Counted from the first letter of the stretch, positions 34,197 through 43,670 are shown. The stretch: 64,000 bases of DNA from Streptomyces sp. CB02400 (GCF_001905725.1 NZ_LIWB01000008.1:74491-138490); one strand, 5' to 3'. Program-made: numbers and translations. Notes: generated by a model from the sequence alone, not told the origin.

Positions 34197-34424
34197 CTAC
34201 GGCTTGGTCGTCTTCGCGTACGGGCCGAGGATCCGCGTTCGTGTCGAACCGGATTCCCCGAGCGCCGCGATCCAGCCTTCGACGGCGATCACCCGGCCGA
34301 GGCCGTACACGTCGTGCGTGCCCCGGTCGTCCACGGCGAAGCGCTGGAGGAGGGGAGACGGCATGACCGGGGCCTTGAGAGGGCTCCCGGGCAGACGCCG
34401 CTTCGGTGCAGCGGATTCCGTCAC
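34197..34424 (-). CDS. Small hypothetical protein
   Basis: 75 residues from GTG 34424 (TESAAPKRRLPGSP). The C-terminal half (RFAVDDRGTHDVYGLGRVI, GWIAALGESGSTRTRILG) has a mixed beta character, resembling a small SH3-like or cold-shock-like fold, but I cannot assign a family. Codon use favours this frame over others here. Function unknown. Confidence 0.5.
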   Translation of the reverse strand: MTESAAPKRRLPGSPLKAPVMPSPLLQRFAVDDRGTHDVYGLGRVIAVEGWIAALGESGSTRTRILGPYAKTTKP

Positions 34425-34711
34425 CGACCCCAGTATGCGCCCACGCGCCCCCCACCCGCTGTGGCCACCGTCTCCCCATCCGCCCCGGCCGGACACCGGC
34501 GTCCGGTCCGGAAAGAAGCCCCCCACCCACGAAGACACCGCAGGTCAGGGCGGGAAAGGGCGGCTTGCTCCTTCTCGCTCCGAGCCTTGCCGGGGATTCC
34601 GAGGAACTGGGCTCTCCCCGCTCGGCAACGGCGTACATGTACGCCTGACGGCCGTCGTCGGCCGTCCCTGGCCCCTGCCGGACGGCCCGGACGCGGGCCT
34701 CATGAACGGTG

Positions 34712-35197
34712 TCAGCCGGCGGAGACGGCCCGCCATCGCGCGGTGACGCACCCTTCTTCCATATCCCACCATTCCTCGGCCACGCCGTGCCTGAGCAGCC
34801 TTTGCACCTTGGCGAGATCGGCGGCGGGCGGGACGTCCAGGGCGACCATGCGGAACCGCTCCATGCCGTCGCCGTGGACTCCGAGGCCGTGAAAGGCGTC
34901 GATCACACTCTGGCGTGCGGCTTCCGAACCACCGTCGCGGAACACGATGAGGCGGATGGTGCAGTTCCCGGAACGCCGGACCACCTCGCCGGCCCATCGA
35001 ACGCCCTCCTCGTCGGGCTCGGTGGCCACGATGTCCCCGCAGGCGATGTCACGAACGAACCAGGGGATGTTGTCGAGCCGCACGGTGCCGTCGCCCTGGT
35101 CGACAGCCCACAGGCTCTCCACCGACGCCGGGGGCCGGTCGTCCTCGATCTCAAGCCGGAAGTGCACCTTCACGTACGGGCCCTCGGGGTTCGTCAT
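34712..35197 (-). CDS. DUF4265 family protein
   Basis: 161 residues. The N terminus VKVHFRLEIEDDRPPASVESLWA and the segment NIPWFVRDIACGDIVATE are typical of DUF4265. The rest is alpha/beta with IRLIVFRDGG. No signal or membrane segments. Family members are common in Streptomyces and are of unknown function. ATG 35197 follows a short spacer. It stands alone. Confidence 0.8.
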   Translation of the reverse strand: MTNPEGPYVKVHFRLEIEDDRPPASVESLWAVDQGDGTVRLDNIPWFVRDIACGDIVATEPDEEGVRWAGEVVRRSGNCTIRLIVFRDGGSEAARQSVIDAFHGLGVHGDGMERFRMVALDVPPAADLAKVQRLLRHGVAEEWWDMEEGCVTARWRAVSAG

Positions 35198-35354
35198 GGT
35201 GCCCAGGATGCACAGTCTTCCCGTGCCGGGCCGCAGGCGGACGAGGTTCCCCCGTCGTCCGGAGAGGGCTGATCAAGTGGCCTTGTCCGTCTTCCCCGGA
35301 CACCGCGCGATTTCGTAGGGTCCGATCATTCGAGACCGGCTCGGGGGGGGGCGT

Positions 35355-35699
35355 GTGGTTGTTCCTGCAGGTCGGAGTCGTGTCCTACGCGTGCTCCGTG
35401 GCGTTGGTTCGTTCTTGAAGGAGTTTCTGGGGGAGCTCGCCGGAGAGGCAGTACTGACGGTGGTCGCCTGTCTTGCCGTGGTGGGTCTGGCTCTGGCGTT
35501 CGTCTGGGGATGGGAGCACGACCCACTGGTCACAGGAGGGGCAGGCGGTGCCTTGCTGGCCTTCCTCGGCTATGGCGGCTGGGAACTGTCTCGTCCCACC
35601 GAGTCAGGGCGGCGCGGCCGACTGGCCGGCTCGGCGGCTGCCACGTTCGCCGTAGCAGCCGTATTCATCGCCTACGCCTGGTCCTGTGACTGCTTCTGA
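35355..35699 (+). CDS. Small membrane protein of unknown function
   Basis: 114 residues from GTG 35355. Three hydrophobic segments are seen, about 33-50 (VLTVVACLAVVGLALAFVWG), 58-72 (GAGGALLAFLGYGGW) and 91-108 (AAATFAVAAVFIAYAW), with a terminal CDCF. No recognised domain. It is flanked by a G-rich run just upstream. A possible alternative start is further in. Confidence 0.6.
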   Translation: MVVPAGRSRVLRVLRGVGSFLKEFLGELAGEAVLTVVACLAVVGLALAFVWGWEHDPLVTGGAGGALLAFLGYGGWELSRPTESGRRGRLAGSAAATFAVAAVFIAYAWSCDCF

Positions 35700-36037
35700 A
35701 CGGTCAGGCCGGACACAGTGCCTGACAACCACCGTGGCGGACGGGGCGCGAACCTCTTCGTCCCGAAAAACTCGGGCGGCCGCTGGACCTCGGGCCGCTG
35801 TGTCTTTCACCTGCGGTGGTGGTCCGCAGACGTCCGTGCTTGTCCGCTGTTGTACGTCAGCGTTGTCACGCGGTCGGACATTCACCCGGGACGGGACCCA
35901 CCTGGAAGGCGTTACGCGGGTTCGACGGGGTGCCTGCTGCTCACGTCAGACCGCTGTGGCATCAGGACACGAGGAGCCGTGCTGCTCACAGGTGGTCGTG
36001 CGCGTACCGTCGGTCTGGATCATGGGGGTGGAAACCT
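35700..36037. other. Gap without a recognised gene
   Basis: 338 bases between the small membrane gene and the DUF5958 gene. Frames are open on both strands but have no domain similarity, ribosome-binding site or normal codon bias. Possibly the decayed 5' region of the following gene. Confidence 0.45.
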
Positions 36038-36433
36038 GTGCTGTACGCACACGAGGTGATCCTGAACGAACTCGCGCAGGGGCTCAGACCCATGGCCGAG
36101 GGCGTCGAGTGGTTCGAGGGCCTCTCGGAGGACGGCCGACGCAAGGTCCTGCACGCGCTGGTCCTGTTCTGCGGGCAGGCCCGCGCCCGTGAGGAGGACG
36201 TGCCGGAGAGCATCGAGCGTTCCGGCATCCGTCCCACTCACACACCGGCGGTGATGCTCACGAAGTGGCGCTTCGGAATGGAAGCACTTCCGGCCTGCGA
36301 ACTCACCACGTCCTTCCGCCTGCTTGTCACCCTCTTCAGCATCGCGGACACCCGCAGGCGGACGCTGTACTGTGCCGGGGGATGCGGCCATGCGTGGCAC
36401 AACCTGCCGGATCCGCCACGGGACGTCACCTGA
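36038..36433 (+). CDS. DUF5958 family protein
   Basis: 131 residues from GTG 36038, which follows GGGGGTGGAAA; GTG 36056 is an alternative. The sequence ILNELAQGLRPMAEGVEWFEGLS, then the HALVLFCGQARA helix and KWRFGMEALPACELTTSFRLLVTLF, matches DUF5958. No enzymatic motif known. A C-terminal CAGGCGHAWH could bind a metal. It is followed at once by a decayed anti-sigma-like fragment. Function unknown. Confidence 0.7.
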   Translation: MLYAHEVILNELAQGLRPMAEGVEWFEGLSEDGRRKVLHALVLFCGQARAREEDVPESIERSGIRPTHTPAVMLTKWRFGMEALPACELTTSFRLLVTLFSIADTRRRTLYCAGGCGHAWHNLPDPPRDVT

Positions 36434-36541
36434 GGCGACGTCGACGTCGACGCCGTCGCCGCTTCCTGGCACTCCGGGCCGAGCCGCTTCGGGGGAACGG
36501 TCGTCTCCTTCGAGCCGGCTGACGCCTGGACGGAGAGCTGA
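36434..36541 (+). pseudogene. 3' fragment of an ATP-binding anti-sigma-like (HATPase) gene
   Basis: The frame read to the TGA at 36539-36541 gives AASWHSGPSRFGGTVVSFEP then ADAWTES. This is close to the C terminus of the AICE protein at 48038-48502 (DSWHSGPSRFGGTVVSFTMADAW). The N-box and nucleotide-binding core are missing; only about 35 codons survive, fused to DUF5958's end. It is a truncated relic, perhaps left by an earlier mobile element. Confidence 0.7.
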
Positions 36542-36635
36542 GTTCCCCAGCGCGACCCCTCTCCGTCAGCCCGGGAAACTGCTGTCATGCATGGCCGGTC
36601 ACTGTGCTGACCTGGACGAGCCGCCGGGTCGTGCC

Positions 36636-37841
36636 TCACCTGTCTCGCTGGTGGTGACTTCGGGTGATGAGCCATGTTCCGCCGACTATCAGTAGCGCGA
36701 AGAGTGCCAGGCCGACGCCCTGTGCGGCCAGGAGCCACAGACGGTCGGACAGGGGGAGTTTTCCGGTGAGGGTGACCTGGAGCGAACCGACTGCGAAGGC
36801 GATGGCGGCCGTGAAGACGGCGACGACTTCGACGGCTCGCACCGAAGAGGTGTGGAGAGAACGTTCCAGCTGAGCATTGGCCGCGGCCTGTTGTTCCCAT
36901 CGGCGCTGCTGCTCCGCGTCCCGCAGAGCACGAAGCCTTCCTTCCTGGACCGCGTCCCTCTTCGTCAGGTACTGGTCCTGCAGAACGCCGAGACTGGCAG
37001 TGGGACTCGCCGCGAGCAACGCAAGGGCGGTGTCGATGTTCTCCAGTGCCGCGTCGTGCTCCCCGCACATGTGCAGCCCGGTGGCCAGGCGCGCATGGAA
37101 CATGTGGTCGCCGGGATGGGCCCGTACCGCCTCCTGCGCGTGGCGACGCAGAAGCTCTCCCTGGCCCGGGAAGGGGGCGGCGAACGCCAACCCGTTGAGG
37201 CAGATGTCCACGGTGTGCCGGGTCCGGCCCGGTGCGGACCAGGCCCTTCCCAACAACTCGGTCGCGTACGCGACGGTCAGAGTCCGGCTGCCGAACGCCG
37301 CGAACGACTGAAGCGCGATGTAGACGGGTTCGTTCCGAAGGGAGCCGGCAGCCACGGAGGCGGGTGAGAACTCCAGGAAGGCGTGCAACTCGTCGAAGCA
37401 GAAGTTCGCCCGCAACTTACCCGCGTGGAACAGGGTGACGAAGAACGCCGTGCGTTCCGCCCCGGCCCCTCCGCCCGCCCCGTCCACCACCGCCGCGAGT
37501 TGATCCGCGGACTCCGCGGCTCCCCGGTTCAGGAACCCGTTGCCAAGAGCCCACTGCTCCGCAACGGCACCCCAGCTGTCGGCCGTCACCCGGTCGGCCA
37601 TCCACCGCGCGCACTCGACAGCCGTCGTGGCTGTCGGCCGCTGCTGGAAGCGTTGGCGCCAGTAACGATCGGCACACATGAAGTACGGGTCGAGACGGAG
37701 GTCGGCGGAACGCACCTCGAACGTCGGCGGCGTTCCCGCCGCCAGCAGTTCCGCGGCTGTCTCGTCACAGATGCGGTCGCGCGTTCTGGCATCGGTCGCA
37801 CGAGCTTCGTCCAACCGCGCGATGACTGTTGCTGCGTCCAT
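36636..37841 (-). CDS. Helical-repeat protein with C-terminal membrane anchor
   Basis: 401 residues from ATG 37841. The long N-terminal part (1-290) is soluble and helical, with TPR-like stretches (HMFHARLATGLHMCGEHDAALENIDTAL is one). A coiled coil follows (RLRALRDAEQQRRWEQQAAANAQ), then two membrane helices near the C terminus (VVAVFTAAIAFAVGSLQVTL and LWLLAAQGVGLALFALLIVGG). The soluble part would be cytoplasmic. No family recognised. The gene lies close to the AICE edge but outside it. Confidence 0.72.
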   Translation of the reverse strand: MDAATVIARLDEARATDARTRDRICDETAAELLAAGTPPTFEVRSADLRLDPYFMCADRYWRQRFQQRPTATTAVECARWMADRVTADSWGAVAEQWALGNGFLNRGAAESADQLAAVVDGAGGGAGAERTAFFVTLFHAGKLRANFCFDELHAFLEFSPASVAAGSLRNEPVYIALQSFAAFGSRTLTVAYATELLGRAWSAPGRTRHTVDICLNGLAFAAPFPGQGELLRRHAQEAVRAHPGDHMFHARLATGLHMCGEHDAALENIDTALALLAASPTASLGVLQDQYLTKRDAVQEGRLRALRDAEQQRRWEQQAAANAQLERSLHTSSVRAVEVVAVFTAAIAFAVGSLQVTLTGKLPLSDRLWLLAAQGVGLALFALLIVGGTWLITRSHHQRDR

Positions 37842-38080
37842 GCGTCCCCGGCCTCCGTAAGCCCGCTCTCGCCACTCCGTCCACCTGAACATATCCACAG
37901 GACAAAGCCGTTGGTTGCCGAGCTCAGCAAGGTTGTGTTCGCGCCCCTCATGCCCTCCGGCCGGGAACGGGCCGACGGAGCCGTGTCCGAGGTCCACGTG
38001 GAGCGCCCGCACCCCGAGCCGTGGGGTCGGCGAGTGGTCCGGCAGGATGCTCGAACGCGGTTACTTCGGGGAGGGAACCC

Positions 38081-38578
38081 ATGCACTCTGCGGACGGGGT
38101 CATCGATCTGATCCATCTGGCCGACAGGCCCGGCACCAGTGGCCACAGTGTCTCCGTGCGTGTCCTGGGGCGCTGTCAGCCCGGAATCCTGACCGGCCAC
38201 GACCTCCTCGACTGCGAGATCGTCATCGTGGCTGAGGAATCCCTCAACGCCTCCTTCACGGTGACCCTCTTCCCTGAGGACCTGGAGGACTGGGAGGAGA
38301 CTCTGGCAAGGCTGGAGGCCCGGCGGTTCGCCACGTGGCTCGACTCCGGGCGGACTCCTTCCATGAGGTTCAAGCCCCAGGAGAGCGGCGGGCTCTTGGT
38401 GTCCGTGCACGACGGGCCGTCGACCGGGATCACGGTCACCCTCCCGTTGTCCGTGCCACCGCCGACGTGGGCCGCCGAACAGCGCGACCTTCTCACCCGA
38501 GTGCGTGAGGTCTACCCCCGTGAGGTGGTCGAGACGTCACCAGGTACGTACGAGTGGCGGCGTGACCGCCACTCCTGA
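38081..38578 (+). CDS. DUF5959 family protein
   Basis: 165 residues from ATG 38081, preceded by a good GGGGAGGGAA ribosome-binding site. IDLIHLADRPGTSGHSVSVRVLG, then a DLLDCEIVI strand and LFPEDLEDWEETLARLEA, agree with DUF5959. The tail ends in a charged helix. No catalytic motif. It lies just left of the AICE attachment repeat. Function unknown. Confidence 0.75.
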   Translation: MHSADGVIDLIHLADRPGTSGHSVSVRVLGRCQPGILTGHDLLDCEIVIVAEESLNASFTVTLFPEDLEDWEETLARLEARRFATWLDSGRTPSMRFKPQESGGLLVSVHDGPSTGITVTLPLSVPPPTWAAEQRDLLTRVREVYPREVVETSPGTYEWRRDRHS

Positions 38579-38596
38579 CGGCCCCAGGACAGCCAT

Positions 38597-38637
38597 AAGC
38601 CCCCTACCCGCGAAGAAGAGTCGCAGGTAGGGGGCTT
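38597..38637. terminator. Hairpin terminator, probably the original gpm terminator
   Basis: A perfect 12-bp stem (AAGCCCCCTACC / GGTAGGGGGCTT) with a 17-base loop, between the DUF5959 gene and the left attachment repeat. Before insertion it would have lain just downstream of gpm on the minus strand, so it is likely the displaced gpm terminator. Confidence 0.75.
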
Positions 38638-38649
38638 GAAGCGTTCGGG

Positions 38650-38668
38650 TTACTTCTTCTTGCCCTGG
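38650..38668. other. Left attachment repeat (att) of the AICE
   Basis: TTACTTCTTCTTGCCCTGG, identical to 56380-56398, where it is the 3' end of gpm on the minus strand (QGKKK and the stop codon). After one mismatch a further five bases agree. Confidence 0.88.
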
Positions 38669-38826
38669 GTCTTGCCGGGGATCTTGGTGAGCTGGGTATT
38701 CGCTGGTCGGGGGCGGTGGGGCCGTGCGCCTGGTGGTCGTCGTTGGTCGTCATTGGCCACTGATGAGCGGCCTCGGACGGCCCAGGGACGGCCCAGCTCC
38801 TTGGCCCGGTGGGCGGCCCGCCAGCC

Positions 38827-40428
38827 TCAGCGCGCGGGGCGCCTCTTCGGGGGAACTGGGCCCGGAATCACATCCTTGCCAAGGTGTTCCTTGATCAGGT
38901 ACTTGAGTTCCGGCCCTTCGATGAGCTGGAGCCGACCATGTTGGCGGGCAAAGTCGTGGCTAGCCCTACCGAACCACGATGTCGTGATCAGGACCCCCTT
39001 GGCAGCACGCTTGTGCTCGACCACTCCGGCGAGCGCCTGGACGGACTCAACACCCACGAGCTTGCTGTAGCGCTTCGCCTGAATGATGCACTCACCGTTG
39101 AAGACGGGGTCCTTGCTGACGGCCACCGCGTCCACGCCCTCGTCTTTGGAGGCCTGGGTGTTCCAGGCCTCCATGCCGATCGCCTCGAACAGTTGGCGAA
39201 TCAGGTGCTCGAACTCTGTGGGCGTCAACTTCACCAGCACGGGCCTGCTGTCCAGGCCGGCGACTACATCCATGCTGTCCATGAGCCGGTACTTCGACAG
39301 GTCGAACTCGACGATGGGGCGGATCGGTTCGAGATCGTAGGGGTTGGGAGACACCAGAGCGTTAAGCCCCCTGAGGCACCGCGCTGGATCAACCTGACTG
39401 AGACGGAGCTTGCCGAACTGCTCCCTGCTGGCGCTGAGCGTCACGAGACAGGGTGAGACCTCCTGACCGGTAGCCCGGTCGATGGTTTTCACATGGCCGT
39501 TCAGGATCACGCCATTGACGACCCGGTCCGGATCGCTCGTCAGGGCTTCGTGCACTGTCCTCAGAGCGACTTGTGCCAGGACGGATGCATAGATCTCCTT
39601 GCGCTCCTTCTCTGGACGAGGCAGCACGGTCGTCTCGTCCCGGTTCTTCACGTACCGGTAGCCCCGCGCCGTGGGAACGATCGCCTCAGGAGGCAAATGG
39701 ATCTCAATGAGTACATCACCGGTGGCAGGGCGAAAGGCGATCCGATGCTCGTGCGGGAAGCCCACTGGATACACCGACGCATCCAGAACAGCCCCTAGAT
39801 GAGCCTCGACCGCTGCGGGCTCCCCGGCCCTGTACGCCTCGCGCTCCTCATCCAACTTCGCGTTGAAGGTCGCCACCTCGTCAAGGGCTTGCGCTTCGGC
39901 CTGGCGGTGCTCGGCACGCTTCCGCTCCAGCGTTGCCAGCCGCTTCTGCTCGGCCCGCCTGTGGCGATCCTGTGCCTCGCCGAACCGCACACGCGCCTCG
40001 GCAACCTCAGCTTCATAGCGCTTCCTGCCAAGACCCAAGACAGCAACCAGACCACCGGGTTCCGGTGGTGCGAACCCCTCCCAGCGCGGGGAAGGCTCCG
40101 GACGAGACCAAGGACGCTCGTCTAACACTCTCGGCGTGTGAGTCCTCCGCCGGCGCCCAAAGGTCGTTGGCGGATCGCCAACCAACGCGTCGCGGAGCAA
40201 CTGCCCGAGTTGCTCGACCTCGTGCTCGACCCCGATCGTGCGAACCCGCGCCTGCTCGGCCTGCTGCTCCTGATACGCGGCCTTCCGCTCGCGTTCCTGC
40301 CGCTTGCTGGCCGTCTCAGCAGCCTTGCGTTCCCGCTCCGCTTGTCGTGCCCGTTGCTCCTGAGCACGTCGTAAAGCTTGCTGTTGCCGCTGGTAGTCGT
40401 TGCCTCGGCCGCTGCCCCGTTGCGCCAC
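38827..40428 (-). CDS. Mrr-like restriction endonuclease domain protein (AICE cargo)
   Basis: 533 residues from GTG 40428, which follows GGGAGAGGCAAACAG. The N-terminal 90 residues are Arg/Glu/Gln-rich, probably coiled coil. The middle region is alpha/beta with a second coiled coil (AEVAEARVRFGEAQDRHRRAEQKRL). The C-terminal ~120 residues are an Mrr-type PD-(D/E)xK nuclease: LTPTEFEHLIRQLFEAIG, the acidic residue in DEGVDAVAV, and ECIIQAKRY as the (E/Q)xK core. Mrr-type nucleases cut modified or foreign DNA; a defence role is inferred from family and location in the cargo. No partner methylase is seen. Confidence 0.83.
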   Translation of the reverse strand: MAQRGSGRGNDYQRQQQALRRAQEQRARQAERERKAAETASKRQERERKAAYQEQQAEQARVRTIGVEHEVEQLGQLLRDALVGDPPTTFGRRRRTHTPRVLDERPWSRPEPSPRWEGFAPPEPGGLVAVLGLGRKRYEAEVAEARVRFGEAQDRHRRAEQKRLATLERKRAEHRQAEAQALDEVATFNAKLDEEREAYRAGEPAAVEAHLGAVLDASVYPVGFPHEHRIAFRPATGDVLIEIHLPPEAIVPTARGYRYVKNRDETTVLPRPEKERKEIYASVLAQVALRTVHEALTSDPDRVVNGVILNGHVKTIDRATGQEVSPCLVTLSASREQFGKLRLSQVDPARCLRGLNALVSPNPYDLEPIRPIVEFDLSKYRLMDSMDVVAGLDSRPVLVKLTPTEFEHLIRQLFEAIGMEAWNTQASKDEGVDAVAVSKDPVFNGECIIQAKRYSKLVGVESVQALAGVVEHKRAAKGVLITTSWFGRASHDFARQHGRLQLIEGPELKYLIKEHLGKDVIPGPVPPKRRPAR

Positions 40429-40710
40429 CTGTTTGCCTCTCCCCTGGCCTACTCCGCCACAGGGCTGCATTCCCCTTCCACATCGCAGAATCACGCCCAG
40501 TAGGGACGTCGCGCGGGTTTGCCGACCATCAGGCGCGCGTGCATCGCTGCACCCCTACTGCCGTCAGCCACGCTGTCGAGGTGTCGTCGGCCAGAGGAAC
40601 CTAGGACGCCCGGCCCGTGAGCACACTGCTGAGCCATCAGCTTGGGAAGCTGCGATCATTTACGGCGGACAAGGCCCCTGATCTGGGTGTTCGCCTGGTG
40701 CGGGGTCTCA

Positions 40711-41061
40711 TCACCCCTGGTCGCCTTCACCGTGGTTTCCCACTGTTCCCCGCTCCAACTGGTGCGCTTGTGGTGCGTCGGTTGGGTCCTGACCTTGTGC
40801 CGTCGACTCGTCGGCTCCGCCGTACAGATCGGAGCGGAGACGTTCCTTGGCTGCCTCAAGGCGCGGGCCGTAGTCGGGCATGAAGATCTCGCTCAGCGTC
40901 TTGTCCAGCGTTCCGGAGATCGTGTAGATCGGCGACCAGACGGCTCGGTCGTGCACGAGCCCCTCAAGGGCGTCGGACTCGAACATGACTTGGTAAAGCC
41001 AGTCCGACAGCACGAACGCTTGATCGCGCGTGAGCCTGATCGTGATCGCTTCCTCGTCCAC
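40711..41061 (-). CDS. Hypothetical cargo protein
   Basis: 116 residues from GTG 41061 (DEEAITIRLTRDQAFVLSDW). The N-terminal part looks folded (SDWLYQVMFESDALEGLVHDR), while the last 35 residues are Gln/Gly/Glu-rich and probably disordered. No family recognised. It lies in AICE cargo between the Mrr-like gene and another unknown, both in the same direction. Confidence 0.6.
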   Translation of the reverse strand: MDEEAITIRLTRDQAFVLSDWLYQVMFESDALEGLVHDRAVWSPIYTISGTLDKTLSEIFMPDYGPRLEAAKERLRSDLYGGADESTAQGQDPTDAPQAHQLERGTVGNHGEGDQG

Positions 41062-41291
41062 GCACTCAACCTAGCTGCCACCACCCGTGGTGCATTGGGT
41101 TCTGGCTTCCGTGCTGACCAACACGATCGCCAACTTTGTTCTGGTTCTCAGGGCTACTTACGGGGCCGCTCGCCTACGTTCACGGGCGCTCGGCGACTTG
41201 TTGTGGCGCACCTCTTGTGGAACGCGCCTGAACGCCGAGAGACGGAGACTGAGACCCGCAGCGGCTTGACCCTGTACGCGATGGGGTGTGT

Positions 41292-41693
41292 TCACCAGTC
41301 CCGCCACTGGTCCGTGAGCTCATGTCGGCCGAGCCCGCGGCTGGCGGTTAGGGCTGCGACGTCGACCCCATGCTCCGTGAGGGCCTCGTCGATGTAGAGG
41401 CAGAGCTGCTCGCGCTCATCGGTTTCGAAGGCGCACTCGTCGTGGGCTTCGTTCACCGCGTTCAGGGCCAGGACGACGCGCTCGACCACAGCGAAGACTT
41501 GCTCGTCGTCGCCCACAGCGAGAGTGGGCAGCTCGGCCTCGAAGGCGTCCAAGACGGCGTCAGTCGCCGACAGAAGTGCGTCAGGGAACAAGTCGACCAT
41601 GCATGCGCAGTCGGGATCCAGAGTGCCGGCGGCAAGCTCCGCAGCTTCCTCGGCTATGCCCCTGCGCCAGTTCGTCGTCGGTCTCTCAGTCAC
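41292..41693 (-). CDS. Acidic hypothetical cargo protein
   Basis: 133 residues from GTG 41693 (TERPTTNWRRGIAEEAAEL). Strongly acidic and helical (DALLSATDAVLDAFEAELPTL), ending HELTDQWRDW. Its composition recalls small accessory or immunity-like proteins, but no family is assigned. The frame is open upstream, without a ribosome-binding site, to 41861. It precedes the divergent membrane protein gene at 41833. Confidence 0.6.
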   Translation of the reverse strand: MTERPTTNWRRGIAEEAAELAAGTLDPDCACMVDLFPDALLSATDAVLDAFEAELPTLAVGDDEQVFAVVERVVLALNAVNEAHDECAFETDEREQLCLYIDEALTEHGVDVAALTASRGLGRHELTDQWRDW

Positions 41694-41832
41694 GAGGTCG
41701 GACCGTACAGCGAGGGTAGGACATCGAGGACGTTGCCTACGCCTTGCCGGGAAGGTGCACGAGCTTGGGAAGCTCTGCGTGGATCGACAGATCCGGCTGC
41801 GCGGCGCCGGACCGTGAGAGCACACTGCCCTA

Positions 41833-43197
41833 GTGATCGAGAAGCTCGTATCCCTGACCAAGACCCTTGGAATTATCGCCTTCTATTGCGGGGTGGTGAT
41901 TTCATGGGTCAAGACGGCACCGCTTCGCCAATCGTTGAAACGACGAGCAAAACAGATTGTTCGGAGGGTAGTTAGGGCCGTAGATCGTCACTGGAGCGCA
42001 TGGACCACGGCGCATGCAATGCGGCGCGTAAGCAAGGCGTTGGCCCACCTGGAGAGGACTGTACCTGGGGTACCGACGCGTGAATGGATCGTTGTGATTG
42101 AGGCAACCAAGGCTTGGACTGCCTTCATGCCTGTCGCGCTCGTTGGGCAGGCGATCAAGGTTGTTCTTTTGGGCTTGGCGCTGCTAAATGTGGGGAAGAT
42201 TGTCGCTGGAGTCAGGTATGTTATTCAACACCCGCCCGGTAGCGGGCGTCCGCGTGAGCTGAGCTGCCAAGTGGGTGGGCAGGTACACGGGCAGCATCCG
42301 GTAGTTGGTGCTAGTACTTCATCGCATTGCACTGAGCTCGATCCGCTCGCGACTCTCTGGGGTGCAGGGCGTGATGCCGGTGAATGGCTGTGGTCCGAGC
42401 TTGCGCCTGTGGCCGCCAATCCATTGGAAGACCTGATGACGACTGCACGAACAGTTGCCGCTTTAGCCCTGTCGGTAATGCTTGGGATGGCCCTGTGGGT
42501 GGCAGTGTCCCTTCTTCGCCATGCCAACGACTCTACCGAGCGCCGTCGTCCCAGCCTTCTACCCCCTGCTTCCAGGGAACCCCAACGGGTGCCATCGCAG
42601 ATGACCCAATATGGTCCGACAGCAACGTGGCAGCCAGTTGTGGTTTTACTGGCTGTCTGCAGGAGCGTCGGGCTGGCATACAACCAGTTGGAATCCCGCC
42701 ACGTGCTGCATGCGCCCCGGGTCAGTTTGAAGACAGCCGAGCGGATTGTATGGTCCGCTTGGCGAACTAGGCACGGTCGTATCCGACGCGCTCGCCGGGG
42801 CGAACTGAAGAGGCATGCCGCCGTGGTAGTCGGAGCCGTCCGCGCCATGGAAGCACGGCAGGACAGTGAGGCCGATACGTCGAGAGTTTTGGAAGAAACG
42901 GCGGTAATGCTGCTGAAGATCGCTCAGCGATATGCAGAAGGGCGCACACTAGCACTGTTGGATGCCGAGGAACTTCAGAACGTGACTCCGGCACAGAGCC
43001 GGGAATGGATGCGTCTAATCTCCCTGGGATTGATTGTCACCGGCACAGTGACGGGCGCATTGATAGCCGGATTGCCGGACGCAGCAGCTACACCGCTAAT
43101 CGGGGTTATTTCGTTGCTCGCTTGGAGTATTTTGTACGGAGGGCGGATGGTTGGCTCTGATCTTGTCGATGTCATGCGGGGACAGAGCCGCAGGTAA
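41833..43197 (+). CDS. Multi-pass membrane protein of unknown function (AICE cargo)
   Basis: 454 residues from GTG 41833. Hydrophobic segments are at about 8-24 (LTKTLGIIAFYCGVVISW), 95-125 (AFMPVALVGQAIKVVLLGLALL), 205-228 (TVAALALSVMLGMALWVAV) and two near the C terminus (LISLGLIVTGTVTGALIAG and PLIGVISLLAWSILYGG). Between the third and fourth is a ~150-residue soluble, basic region. Lower GC than the chromosome. No family recognised. Lying between two defence-type genes, it could be a membrane component, but that is inference. Confidence 0.65.
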   Translation: MIEKLVSLTKTLGIIAFYCGVVISWVKTAPLRQSLKRRAKQIVRRVVRAVDRHWSAWTTAHAMRRVSKALAHLERTVPGVPTREWIVVIEATKAWTAFMPVALVGQAIKVVLLGLALLNVGKIVAGVRYVIQHPPGSGRPRELSCQVGGQVHGQHPVVGASTSSHCTELDPLATLWGAGRDAGEWLWSELAPVAANPLEDLMTTARTVAALALSVMLGMALWVAVSLLRHANDSTERRRPSLLPPASREPQRVPSQMTQYGPTATWQPVVVLLAVCRSVGLAYNQLESRHVLHAPRVSLKTAERIVWSAWRTRHGRIRRARRGELKRHAAVVVGAVRAMEARQDSEADTSRVLEETAVMLLKIAQRYAEGRTLALLDAEELQNVTPAQSREWMRLISLGLIVTGTVTGALIAGLPDAAATPLIGVISLLAWSILYGGRMVGSDLVDVMRGQSRR

Positions 43198-43222
43198 CGA
43201 TGATGACGTGCTATTCAACTAT

Positions 43223-43247
43223 GTTGGCGGTTTCGCTGGACGCCAAC
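43223..43247. terminator. Possible terminator hairpin
   Basis: GTTGGCG / CGCCAAC, a 7-bp stem with an 11-base loop, 26 bases after the membrane protein stop. Weak but suitably placed. Confidence 0.35.
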
Positions 43248-43374
43248 GGGGGGCGGGTCAGCCGCATCCGTGGACGGTCGGCCGTGGGAGGGCGTCGTAA
43301 CGCCCGAAAACGTCAATGACCCGTCACTGTTCGAAGGGTGCTGGCCGGGGTGCGAGTGTCTAGCCTGTGAGTCG

Positions 43375-43670
43375 GCCGACCGCGGTGCAAAGCCAAGACG
43401 GTCATCGCGGACAAGGGCTGCTTCTCGCAGCCATCCGGTCCGGCTTACACCGACGTGGCGTGCCAGCAGTCATCTTGGGACGGACCGACCAGGCGCGGGC
43501 CGTCCACGTCGCGGATCGGCCGGCTGACGGCCGCCCGCCTTAGATGTCAAGCAGTACAAGGTCCGCAGCTTCATCGAACGCTGCTGCACCAGACTCAAGC
43601 AATTCCAGCTGTACCCACCCGCTTCGGCGAGCCGACTGCGCTCCCTGGACTGGTCCGCACTGTCTGATCT
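43375..43670 (+). pseudogene. Decayed IS5-family transposase fragment
   Basis: The pieces fit the C-terminal half of an IS5-type DDE transposase only after frame changes. One frame reads VIADKG, the next LLLAAIRSGLHRRGVPAVILGRTDQ, and a third VRSFIERCCTRLKQF, which carries the glutamate/ERxxxxLK motif around the last catalytic residue. Stops and shifts make it non-functional. No complete IS ends were found. It marks past insertion into the AICE cargo and separates the membrane gene from the ApeA gene. Confidence 0.75.

Noticed and set aside
33967..34638. 223-residue minus-strand frame from 34638
   Set aside because: Only its last third looks protein-like; the front is low-complexity and overlaps the better-supported 75-residue frame. 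Kept only as a possible remnant.
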